Translations under genes and position numbers: made by a program
DNA from: Alcaligenaceae bacterium
Lineage (GTDB): Bacteria; Pseudomonadota; Gammaproteobacteria; Burkholderiales; Burkholderiaceae_B
NCBI GenBank assembly: GCA_012511555.1
Contig: JAAZFX010000001.1
Location: 1 to 40,267, forward strand
Reading direction: 5' to 3'
DNA length: 40,267 nucleotides
Shown: one piece after another, positions 1 to 8,236 of the stretch
Layout of the letters: each line of letters begins with the position of its first letter
Position numbering within the stretch: the first letter of the stretch is position 1
The notes under the pieces: model-generated
The model's database searches: none
Seen by the model: only the letters and a program-made list of their open reading frames with translations
Told to the model about the DNA's origin: nothing

Positions 1-493
1 CCGGTGCATTAAAATTTACCGCTTCGACAAAACTATCATCAGTACTGGCTGCTTGACATACCTGCAAGACGGTATCGTCATCAAGACCCAGAATAGCGGC
101 CATACCACCCTGACCAACAGGGACTGCTGACTGCATGGCATCAGCACGTACACGCACTAAACGCACAGCATCACTAAGGGTTAAAGTGCCAGCAGCGCTA
201 AGTGCTGTGTACTCCCCTAAGCTATGACCTGCCACAACCTCCGGGGACTTGCCACCGGCAGCTAAATAAGCCTGATACATGGCATAACTTGCTGCCAACA
301 TGATTGGCTGAGTATTAGTGGTTAAATTTAGATCCTCTGCCGGACCTTGAGCTACCAAGGCATTTAAATCCTGGCCTAAAGCCTGACTGGCTTCAGTCAT
401 CACTGCTTGCACTGCATCACTATCAGCCCAACTATCAAGCATCCCGACACTCTGAGAACCTTGACCCGGAAAAACAAATGCTAATTTAGTCAT
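1..493 (-). CDS. fabD: Malonyl-CoA:ACP transacylase, N-terminal part (runs off window edge)
   Basis: Reverse-strand reading from ATG at 493 gives MTKLAFVFPGQGSQSVGML... and contains the GHSLGEYTAL nucleophile motif; lies directly downstream of fabH. Incomplete at position 1. Confidence 0.95.
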   Translation of the reverse strand, partial: MTKLAFVFPGQGSQSVGMLDSWADSDAVQAVMTEASQALGQDLNALVAQGPAEDLNLTTNTQPIMLAASYAMYQAYLAAGGKSPEVVAGHSLGEYTALSAAGTLTLSDAVRLVRVRADAMQSAVPVGQGGMAAILGLDDDTVLQVCQAASTDDSFVEAVNFNAP

Positions 494-557
494 ACATAAC
501 CACCCTAATTAATCACTCAAATTCTAATAAAGCTTAAAAGATGATGCCATATACTGA

Positions 558-1538
558 TTAAACTCTAACCAGCACTGAACCCCATGTAAAGCCACCGCCA
601 ACGCCTTGCAAAAGTACTAGTTGACCTTCTTTGATGCGTCCATCACGACGAGCCTCATCAAATGCCAAAGGAACGCTAGCTGCAGAGGTATTGGCATGCT
701 TGTCTACAGTGACCACAACACGCTCTGAAGGCAAGCCGAGCTTACGACCCAAAGCATTAATAATACGTAAATTAGCTTGATGGGGCACAAACCAGTCAAT
801 CTCTTCGTGACTAATACCCGCCTTTTCACATACATCCAAAGCTGAACGTTCTAATAGACTCACCGCTTTTTTAAATACAGCCTGACCATCCATACGCATA
901 AAAGGATCACCAAGTACTGCACCGTGCGACACGCGTGCAGGCACATGAAGAATCTTTTCGAATTCACCGTCAGCATTGAGTTGAGTCGCTAAAACACCGG
1001 GCTCTTGAAAGGTTTCTAAAATGATAGCCCCCGCACCGTCGCCAAAGAGCACACAGGTACCGCGATCCTGCCAATCAAGAATATGCGTAAAAGTCTCGGC
1101 ACCAATGACCAAAGCACGCTTGGCATTGCCACCGCGAATTAAACTGTCAGCCACTGTTACTGCATAAACAAAACCGCTGCATACAGCCTGCACATCAAAG
1201 GCCATGGCATGATTTGTCATACCAAGTTTGGATTGAACAATACAAGCAGTGCTTGGAAAAATCATATCCGGGGTCGTAGTCGCAACAATAATCAGATCGA
1301 TATCATTAGCTGACAAACCTGCAGATACTAGTGCCTTATTAGCTGCTTGCACAGCCAAATCACTGGTTTTGACGCCCTCTTCGGCAATATAACGCTGACG
1401 AATCCCTGTGCGTGACTGAATCCACTCGTCCGACGTCTCAACACCCTGCTGAGCCAATTTCTCAGCTAGCTCATGATTAGATATCGCGGACTTAGGTAAA
1501 GCACTTCCGTGACCGACAATTTTGGCGTATTGATTCAC
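558..1538 (-). CDS. fabH: Beta-ketoacyl-ACP synthase III
   Basis: 326 aa; [12 protein letters not shown] active-site Cys region, [11 protein letters not shown] and [11 protein letters not shown] motifs; fab cluster context. Confidence 0.97.
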   Translation of the reverse strand: MNQYAKIVGHGSALPKSAISNHELAEKLAQQGVETSDEWIQSRTGIRQRYIAEEGVKTSDLAVQAANKALVSAGLSANDIDLIIVATTTPDMIFPSTACIVQSKLGMTNHAMAFDVQAVCSGFVYAVTVADSLIRGGNAKRALVIGAETFTHILDWQDRGTCVLFGDGAGAIILETFQEPGVLATQLNADGEFEKILHVPARVSHGAVLGDPFMRMDGQAVFKKAVSLLERSALDVCEKAGISHEEIDWFVPHQANLRIINALGRKLGLPSERVVVTVDKHANTSAASVPLAFDEARRDGRIKEGQLVLLQGVGGGFTWGSVLVRV

Positions 1539-1573
1539 TGCAGACTCCTGTATGATAAACAGCTCAGAACGAA

Positions 1574-2668
1574 TTAAGGACGAGACGCTGTAGAATCTTG
1601 CTCTGCTTCAACAGACGGCGCTGAACTCCGCTGCTCAGCCTTGACCTCAATCTGTGATTTTAAAGCATTACTCTTTTCTACGCTATGGATAATTTTGCTT
1701 AGCAATTTGCTCTCAACTGCTCCTCTGGCTCGCTCAACTGCACAAGCAAAGGCGAAAACATCTGCTGAACCATGACTTTTAAAGACAACCCCTCGTAATC
1801 CCAGTAAGGCGGCACCATTGTAGCGACGATTATCCAGTCGCTTACGTAATCGACCAAAAACAGGCATAGACAACAAAGCAGCTAATTTGCTGAATAAACT
1901 GCTTTTAAACTCACCCTTAATTTGGCTAAAGATCATTTTTGCAGTACCTTCGATAGCCTTGAGAACTGCATTACCCACAAAACCATCACAGACAATCACA
2001 TCTGTCGTGCCTTTGAAAATATCATCACCCTCAACGTTGCCGTAAAAGTTTAAATGACTGGTTCTAAGTAATTGAGCGGCCTGCTTGACCTGATCGTTAC
2101 CCTTAATGTCCTCTTGACCGATATTTAAGATACCCACTGTCGGACTTTCAATATGGTCAATAGCTTGTACCAGCGCTGAACCCATGATGCCAAACTCGAG
2201 CAAATGCTCGGCACTGCAATCAACGTTAGCGCCCAAATCGAGCACAGTAGTACCACCACCCTTGGCATTAGGCAAGGCTGTAGCAATGGCAGGACGATCA
2301 ATACCAGGAAGCATTTTAAGAATGAAGCGCGACAGGGCCATCAGAGCTCCTGTGTTGCCAGAAGAGACGCACGCATCAGCATCGCCATTTTTGACACAGC
2401 TGATAGCAACGCGCATAGAGGAATCTTTTTTACGGCGCAAAGCGACCTCAACCGGATCGTCCATAGTGACAACCTCGGTTGCTGAAACAATCTCAAATTG
2501 AGACCGGTCATTGGGCTTTGCCCGTTCTAAAGCGGCCTCGATCTGATCGACCAAACCTACTAATAAAAAATGCGTATCAGGATAGCGGTTGGCTACACTC
2601 ACCGTACCGGGAATGGTGACAGCAAGGCCATCATCGCCACCCATACAATCAATAGCAATTTTGATCAC
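1574..2668 (-). CDS. plsX: Phosphate acyltransferase PlsX
   Basis: 364 aa; [12 protein letters not shown]-terminus, [21 protein letters not shown]; position between rpmF and fabH. Confidence 0.97.
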   Translation of the reverse strand: MIKIAIDCMGGDDGLAVTIPGTVSVANRYPDTHFLLVGLVDQIEAALERAKPNDRSQFEIVSATEVVTMDDPVEVALRRKKDSSMRVAISCVKNGDADACVSSGNTGALMALSRFILKMLPGIDRPAIATALPNAKGGGTTVLDLGANVDCSAEHLLEFGIMGSALVQAIDHIESPTVGILNIGQEDIKGNDQVKQAAQLLRTSHLNFYGNVEGDDIFKGTTDVIVCDGFVGNAVLKAIEGTAKMIFSQIKGEFKSSLFSKLAALLSMPVFGRLRKRLDNRRYNGAALLGLRGVVFKSHGSADVFAFACAVERARGAVESKLLSKIIHSVEKSNALKSQIEVKAEQRSSAPSVEAEQDSTASRP

Positions 2669-2744
2669 GACAATAAGAGTTAATCTATATTTCTAAATCG
2701 ATTTTTTATGAAAATGCACAAAACAACCGATCCGAAAGGATTAA

Positions 2745-2927
2745 TTACTCGTTGTTTTTAGATTTGATTACTTGACGACCACGGTAAAAGCCGTTAGGGC
2801 TAATGTGGTGGCGTAAGTGTAACTCACCGGTTGTCGCTTCAACAGCTACGCCAGGTTGAGTTAAACCGTCATGTGAACGACGCATATTACGTCTTGATGG
2901 TGATTTTTTAGTTTGTTGAACAGCCAT
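2745..2927 (-). CDS. rpmF: 50S ribosomal protein L32
   Basis: 60 aa, [20 protein letters not shown]; typical position between yceD and plsX. Confidence 0.97.
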   Translation of the reverse strand: MAVQQTKKSPSRRNMRRSHDGLTQPGVAVEATTGELHLRHHISPNGFYRGRQVIKSKNNE

Positions 2928-3043
2928 GATAACTCCAAATACAAATAATTATTTGTCCTAATATGACAAAAAATATAAAATTAAAACAGTAAAAATATCC
3001 CAGTATTTTAACCTAGGATATTAAACGAGCAGCACGATTAACG

Positions 3044-3637
3044 CTAGTCTTTCTTTAATTTTTCTAGAACAGCAAAAGGTGATTTCTCTGCAGGTATCGC
3101 ATGCTCGTCGAGCAAGCTCTGACCCTCTTCACAATCCTCGTGACTTGGCATAAAGGGCAAGGCTAAAATCAGCTCATCCTCAATTACGTCAAGCACTTCG
3201 AGAAAAGGATTGGCGAGTATTTTCTCATACTCATCAAGCACAACCTCACCAGATTCGCTCGCCTCTTCAAACTGACGCTCTGTCCTAACCACTTCTACTG
3301 TAGTTTCAGCGGTCAATGGATAACGAAAAGGCTTCATGCAACGCTGACAAATCACTACTGGATCTGCCTCAACGTAAAAATGAAGCAAAAATCGCCCGCG
3401 AGGATAAATCTCACTGGACAACTGCTCCCCATCAATCTGCCAAAACACTCGATTCAGCTCTTGAGAGTCAGTTTCACTTTCGCTTGCCAGCTCCTGAATT
3501 GGTAAATCTGCAATAAAACGTCTAAAATGACTTAGGTCAGCTTCACCAGTCAATGGCTCTGCACTACGGTCAGTATCCGAACGTTCCCGAGCTAGGCGCT
3601 GCTGAGCAATAAAAGTATATACATCTAATTTGCGCAT
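3044..3637 (-). CDS. YceD/DUF177 family protein
   Basis: 197 aa; contains CQRCMKPFRYPL and the acidic VLDEYEKI...DVIEDELILALPFMPSHEDC region typical of DUF177; directly upstream of rpmF. Confidence 0.9.
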   Translation of the reverse strand: MRKLDVYTFIAQQRLARERSDTDRSAEPLTGEADLSHFRRFIADLPIQELASESETDSQELNRVFWQIDGEQLSSEIYPRGRFLLHFYVEADPVVICQRCMKPFRYPLTAETTVEVVRTERQFEEASESGEVVLDEYEKILANPFLEVLDVIEDELILALPFMPSHEDCEEGQSLLDEHAIPAEKSPFAVLEKLKKD

Positions 3638-3722
3638 GGTCCTTACTCTTAGCTTGATTAGCTCGCTACCACGTAAAACCTAGAATAATAACCCCTTTTA
3701 CTCATATAGGTCAATAAAAATA

Positions 3723-4337
3723 ATGACTTTAACCCAGAATTGTCTTATTCTTGCTTCAACCTCGCGCTATCGACGCACCATGTTGGAGCGCCTTGCTATC
3801 CCATTTAGAACCGAATCATCCGATGTCGATGAAACACCTCGTGCAGGCGAACTACCTGCAGAACTAAGCCTTCGACTGGCTGTCGCAAAAGCCAAGGCCG
3901 TGGCTGACAAGTTTCCAGGCTGCATTGTTATCGGCGCCGATCAGGTAGCCACGCTCGGCCACGAACCCATTGGCAAAGCAGGTAGCTTTGACGCTGCTTT
4001 TAAGCAGTTAAAGCAACTCTCCGGCCAAATCGTCCAATTTCATAGCGCACTTGCCGTTACTGATGGCAACGAAACCTTAATTCAGGACGTATTGACCGCA
4101 TGCCATTTTCGTGAGCTCAGCGATGAGGAAATCACACATTATTTAGAATTTGACCAACCTTTTGATACCGCTGGCAGCGCCAAAGCTGAATCCTTGGGTA
4201 TCAGCCTGATGGAATCGATGCGCAGTGACGATCCTACTGCTATTATCGGCTTACCCCTAATCGAACTCTGCCGCATGCTTCGTCATTTTGGACTCAATCC
4301 TACCTTAACGGCCAGCTCTACAAACTTAATCAGCTAA
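3723..4337 (+). CDS. Maf-like nucleoside triphosphate pyrophosphatase (YceF type)
   Basis: 204 aa; LILASTSRYRRTMLERL, SSDVDETPRAGE, VIGADQVA, IIGLPLIELCRML. Confidence 0.93.
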   Translation: MTLTQNCLILASTSRYRRTMLERLAIPFRTESSDVDETPRAGELPAELSLRLAVAKAKAVADKFPGCIVIGADQVATLGHEPIGKAGSFDAAFKQLKQLSGQIVQFHSALAVTDGNETLIQDVLTACHFRELSDEEITHYLEFDQPFDTAGSAKAESLGISLMESMRSDDPTAIIGLPLIELCRMLRHFGLNPTLTASSTNLIS

Positions 4338-4354
4338 TTTTCTGTTATAGAACG

Positions 4355-5065
4355 ATGAAAAACAAAACACTACACCTTATTCCTGTGGGACTAAGCGAAA
4401 GCCCTACTTCAGAATGGCTCCCACAAAACGTACGTCAATTAGCGGCGAAACTTGATTACTATATCGCTGAAAACGCTAAAACCGCGCGCGCATTTTTAAA
4501 ACTTATTGAAACTGAACACACCTTGCAAGAGATAACTATACATAGTTTAAGCAACAAGACACCGGCTCAGGAAATTCAGACTTGGCTTAAAGCCATTTCC
4601 GAGGGTGGAGAAATTGGATTGGTATCTGAAGCTGGCTGTCCTGCAGTGGCTGACCCGGGCGCCAACGTTGTTGCAGAAGCACACAAAATGGGTATTAAAG
4701 TTGTACCTTGGGTAGGTCCGAGCTCAATCCTTTTAGGTCTAATGGCTAGCGGCCTCAATGGTCAACAGTTTGCCTTTAATGGCTACGCCCCAGTCAAAGC
4801 CGACGAACGAGCCAAGCAACTGAAGTCATGGGAGCAGCAATCACGCAGACTCAACCAGACCCAGCTTTTTATTGAAACACCCTATAGAAATGAAGCCATG
4901 TTTAGCAGTCTACTGCAAAACCTGAGTGGCAATACACGACTCTGCGTGGCGCGCGATATTACAGGCAAAAATGAATGGATAAAAACCGCCACTATAGAGC
5001 AATGGAAAAAGCAGCCTATCCCCTCACTGGATAAACAGGCTACTTTATTTTTGTTTTTAGCTTAG
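4355..5065 (+). CDS. SAM-dependent tetrapyrrole-methylase-fold methyltransferase (RsmI-like)
   Basis: 236 aa; GLVSEAGCPAVADPGANVV, VPWVGPSSILLGLMASG, IETPYRNEAM. Confidence 0.88.
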   Translation: MKNKTLHLIPVGLSESPTSEWLPQNVRQLAAKLDYYIAENAKTARAFLKLIETEHTLQEITIHSLSNKTPAQEIQTWLKAISEGGEIGLVSEAGCPAVADPGANVVAEAHKMGIKVVPWVGPSSILLGLMASGLNGQQFAFNGYAPVKADERAKQLKSWEQQSRRLNQTQLFIETPYRNEAMFSSLLQNLSGNTRLCVARDITGKNEWIKTATIEQWKKQPIPSLDKQATLFLFLA

Positions 5066-5116
5066 GCGCTTAAATCAAGATTAGACAGTAGGGTTGCTCG
5101 AAAACACATCGAAACC

Positions 5117-5797
5117 CTACCCCTTATCCTCTTCGTCTTTATTTTTGTCCTTGTTTTTCGAATCCAACAAATCATAAATCTGTGCTCTTTTACTTTGCAC
5201 GTTGTAATAGTGATAGACTCGCGAAATCAACAACAAACAAATCAGGCAAAAAAGAATCCGATCTCCCAGGGTGACCTTAAAGCTCTTTGCCATATAGTAA
5301 ATCCACAAAATCGACACTACGTAAATTGCCGAATGGATACGACGCCACCACAGCCCCAGATCGTGCATGGATTGGTGACTGGCCGTTAAAACGATTGGCA
5401 CCATCAGAAGCAATGCCAATAGCGCCGCCCATAAGGCAGAATTAAGACCAAAAGCAAACCAAATCGCAGTGCCATTAAACTCGTAAAGGAAAAATATCGC
5501 TACCCAATGAGCAAATGCATAAGCGAAAGACGCAATACCCAAAGGCCTCCTGATGATGCCGAGATTAGGTTGTGAGATCATGCGTGCCACTGGCGTAATA
5601 GCTAATGTAGCTGTCAGCATAAACAAACAAGATGCAGCCAGGTAATGAACCACTATCTCCATACTGAAGATATGACCTTCATCGCGAGCTGAAAAACCCA
5701 GCCAAAGCGCAATTAAGCCGGGACCCAGACATAATATATAAATATGGCGCAAGATGCTGCGTATATCACTCTCAGGCCACTGCTGCTTGTTCGCCAT
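5117..5797 (-). CDS. Ferric reductase-like transmembrane heme protein (MsrQ/YedZ-like)
   Basis: 226 aa, several hydrophobic helices; ISQPNLGIIRRPLGIASFAYAFAHW and WWRRIHSAIYVVSI resemble MsrQ; no msrP seen nearby. Confidence 0.72.
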   Translation of the reverse strand: MANKQQWPESDIRSILRHIYILCLGPGLIALWLGFSARDEGHIFSMEIVVHYLAASCLFMLTATLAITPVARMISQPNLGIIRRPLGIASFAYAFAHWVAIFFLYEFNGTAIWFAFGLNSALWAALLALLLMVPIVLTASHQSMHDLGLWWRRIHSAIYVVSILWIYYMAKSFKVTLGDRILFCLICLLLISRVYHYYNVQSKRAQIYDLLDSKNKDKNKDEEDKG

Positions 5798-5799
5798 AA

Positions 5800-6465
5800 C
5801 TACCCCACCCGCTTTTTAGAATACATGTTTAGCAAATGACCAAGCTCGGTGACATTGTGCGCAATATAGCTCGGCTTGGCTTTACTAATCTCCTGCAAAG
5901 TATGTGCACCATAAGATACGGCAATACTATCGCAACCGGCATTTTGAGCCATATGAATATCATGGGAAGTATCACCAATCATGACACATTCGTCAGGCTT
6001 AACCATCAGCTCATCAAAAATCTCTTCCAGCATCAGTGGGTGAGGCTTACTCTGAGTCTGATCTGCCGTCTTGGTTATATCAAACAAATCACGAATGCCG
6101 TGATTATCCAAAGCCTGGTTCAAACCAAAACGACTCTTACCAGTGGCAACTGCTGTTTGCAAGCCCTGCTCCCGGAGCCTTTTAATTAAGGGCAAGACCC
6201 CGTCAAACATCTTTAAATCAGGGTCAGCCGTGAAATAATACTTGCGGTAAGCACTAATGAAATCACTCATACGCTGCTCAGTCAGGCCAGGAACCACCTC
6301 CATCAAAGCTTTTGGTAATGACAAACCAATTACCCAACTAGCTTTCTGATCGCTAGGTTCCTCCAAACCCAGCTCACGACTGGCTTTTTTAATGGAGTCC
6401 ACGATTACATAGGTTGAGTCTACTACTGTCCCATCCCAATCAAAAATAACTGTTGTGTATTTCAT
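5800..6465 (-). CDS. HAD-IA family hydrolase (phosphoglycolate phosphatase-like)
   Basis: 221 aa; FDWDGTVVDS motif I, VATGKS, MIGDTSHDIHMAQNAG; adjacent to rluC. Confidence 0.88.
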   Translation of the reverse strand: MKYTTVIFDWDGTVVDSTYVIVDSIKKASRELGLEEPSDQKASWVIGLSLPKALMEVVPGLTEQRMSDFISAYRKYYFTADPDLKMFDGVLPLIKRLREQGLQTAVATGKSRFGLNQALDNHGIRDLFDITKTADQTQSKPHPLMLEEIFDELMVKPDECVMIGDTSHDIHMAQNAGCDSIAVSYGAHTLQEISKAKPSYIAHNVTELGHLLNMYSKKRVG

Positions 6466-6499
6466 TTAACATTTCTCTTTGTAATTTTGTATCAATCTA

Positions 6500-7456
6500 C
6501 TATATCTCATTAGCACCAATACGCCGTAAAAGCACCTCACATTCCTCAGGTAAATCAGCCTCTACGGTCAGCCACTCACCGCTAATGGGATGTGGAAAAC
6601 GCAAGCGGTAGGCGTGCAGGAACATGCGCTTAAAACCCTGACGACGCAAGCGCTCGCGCAACGCATCATCACCATATTTATCATCGCCCACGATTGAGTG
6701 ACCAATTGAATTCAAATGTACACGTATTTGATGAGTACGACCGGTGATAATCTCCGCATCAACCAGAGTATAGGCTTTAAAGCGTTGCAAAGAAGTGACA
6801 ATCGTATGAGCGTAACGACCCTGAGGATCAACACGAACTCGACGCTCACCCTCCGCAGTTAAATAGCGCAACAAAGGCTTTTTAATATGCTGAACTTTTT
6901 GTGCAATCTCGCCGGTCACTAACGCTTTATAGTGCTTTTGTGCCCGGTCCTGTCTAAACATATCGTGCAAAGCTACTAAAGCAGCACGCTTTTTAGCAAT
7001 AATTAATAAACCAGAAGTCTCTCGATCAAGACGATGAGCCAGCTCAAGAAATTTTTGCTGAGGACGCGCCGAACGTAACTGCTCTATCACTCCAAAAGAC
7101 ACGCCACTGCCACCATGCACAGCTACACCTGAGGGCTTGTTAACTACTAAAATCGCTTCATCCTCATAGACTACAGGAAACTCCGCCTTGGGGGCTGGCA
7201 GTTTGACTTCTGCCTGAGCTAACCGCATTGGTGGCACGCGCACCAGATCACCGAGTTCCAGGCGATAATCAACGCTTGTACGGCCCTTGTTTACACGCAC
7301 TTGACCCGAACGCACAGCGCGATAAAGATGACTTTTAGGAACGCCTTTGCATTGGCGAATTAAAAAGTTATCCAATCGTTGCCCTGCACTGCCAGAATCA
7401 ACTTCCAGCATACGCACTGAAAAACTATTGGTTTCTGATGAACTTTGTTTGCACAT
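6500..7456 (-). CDS. rluC: 23S rRNA pseudouridine synthase RluC
   Basis: 318 aa; S4-like N-terminus, ELAHRLDRETSGLLIIAKK catalytic Asp motif, GRTHQIRVHL; divergent from rne as commonly seen. Confidence 0.9.
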   Translation of the reverse strand: MCKQSSSETNSFSVRMLEVDSGSAGQRLDNFLIRQCKGVPKSHLYRAVRSGQVRVNKGRTSVDYRLELGDLVRVPPMRLAQAEVKLPAPKAEFPVVYEDEAILVVNKPSGVAVHGGSGVSFGVIEQLRSARPQQKFLELAHRLDRETSGLLIIAKKRAALVALHDMFRQDRAQKHYKALVTGEIAQKVQHIKKPLLRYLTAEGERRVRVDPQGRYAHTIVTSLQRFKAYTLVDAEIITGRTHQIRVHLNSIGHSIVGDDKYGDDALRERLRRQGFKRMFLHAYRLRFPHPISGEWLTVEADLPEECEVLLRRIGANEI

Positions 7457-7592
7457 ATTGTCAAGACTAACTATAATTCCATTTACCCGCAGTAAAAGAA
7501 AGCGGCGCGATTGTAGAGAAGCCTATTGCCTATCCGCTTGCGATATTCTCAAGCCTCTAAAGCCTTTACTCTACCTTAACACGCTATTGTAA

Positions 7593-8236
7593 CTCATGCT
7601 TTTTGAATTAATTAGATTGTTTTAGGTTATTTCAGACTGAGCCCAGGGCAAGTAAAATAGGTCTTTGCACCATTTCCCCTAGCTGTTATTGTTGAGAATC
7701 AGCGCTTTTAGACTGAGACCCTCTTTCTTTACAAGTTGTTCGTGGTGATCATCGTTGTACGTATTGAGCTGTTTTGATGCGGCAGTATTTAACCTCCTGC
7801 CCACAGCTTAAGTGCCTATACAGGTGATAATTGTTGATTGTTAAGTGAAAGTACAGAATTTTTTTTATAGACCAACTTGGTCTGTAAATTTTTAATTGAG
7901 CCGTCTTAGCTTTTATTGTTATATAAGTCAGTTCAACGTTTTAATAATAACTAAGTTTTTTGTTTGTTTAATTTATTGTAAATACCTAAGGTAACTTGAT
8001 GAAAATCATTCGAGTTCGACCCATAAGTACTAGTGACCGTTCAGTTTCTCGCTGCATACACACAATGTTGCCTTAGCGAGACGCTAGAGTGCGTACCTTT
8101 ACGTTGAAACAATAAAAACAAAAGCACACAAAATTTTTAGCTGTCATTTACTCACAGCGTCATCAAGTCCGCAACAACTCCGTCCGGGTGGTTCAGCAAT
8201 CATATTGCTGTGGCATTTTTTCGGAGAATTTTATAC
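7593..8236 (+). promoter_or_regulatory. Long structured leader/upstream region of rne
   Basis: About 640 nt without a convincing ORF upstream of the RNase E ATG. Contains stem-loops TCTCGCT(8047-8053)/AGCGAGA(8075-8081) and CAGCAAT-CAT-ATTGCTG(8194-8210). Confidence 0.6.

Noticed and set aside
2184-2501. Plus-strand ORFs of 93 and 105 aa antisense to plsX
   Set aside because: They lie fully within plsX, have no recognisable domain or RBS, and two overlapping frames are open at once; likely ORF-track noise.
7593-8000. Hidden coding gene or small mobile element in the long rluC-rne gap
   Set aside because: No ORF with recognisable content and no terminal repeats or target duplications seen; better treated as leader/regulatory DNA.
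7990-8012. Possible Fur box TTGATGAAAATCATTC upstream of rne
   Set aside because: Only a partial match to the consensus and no iron-related gene follows; chance similarity in AT-rich DNA is likely.
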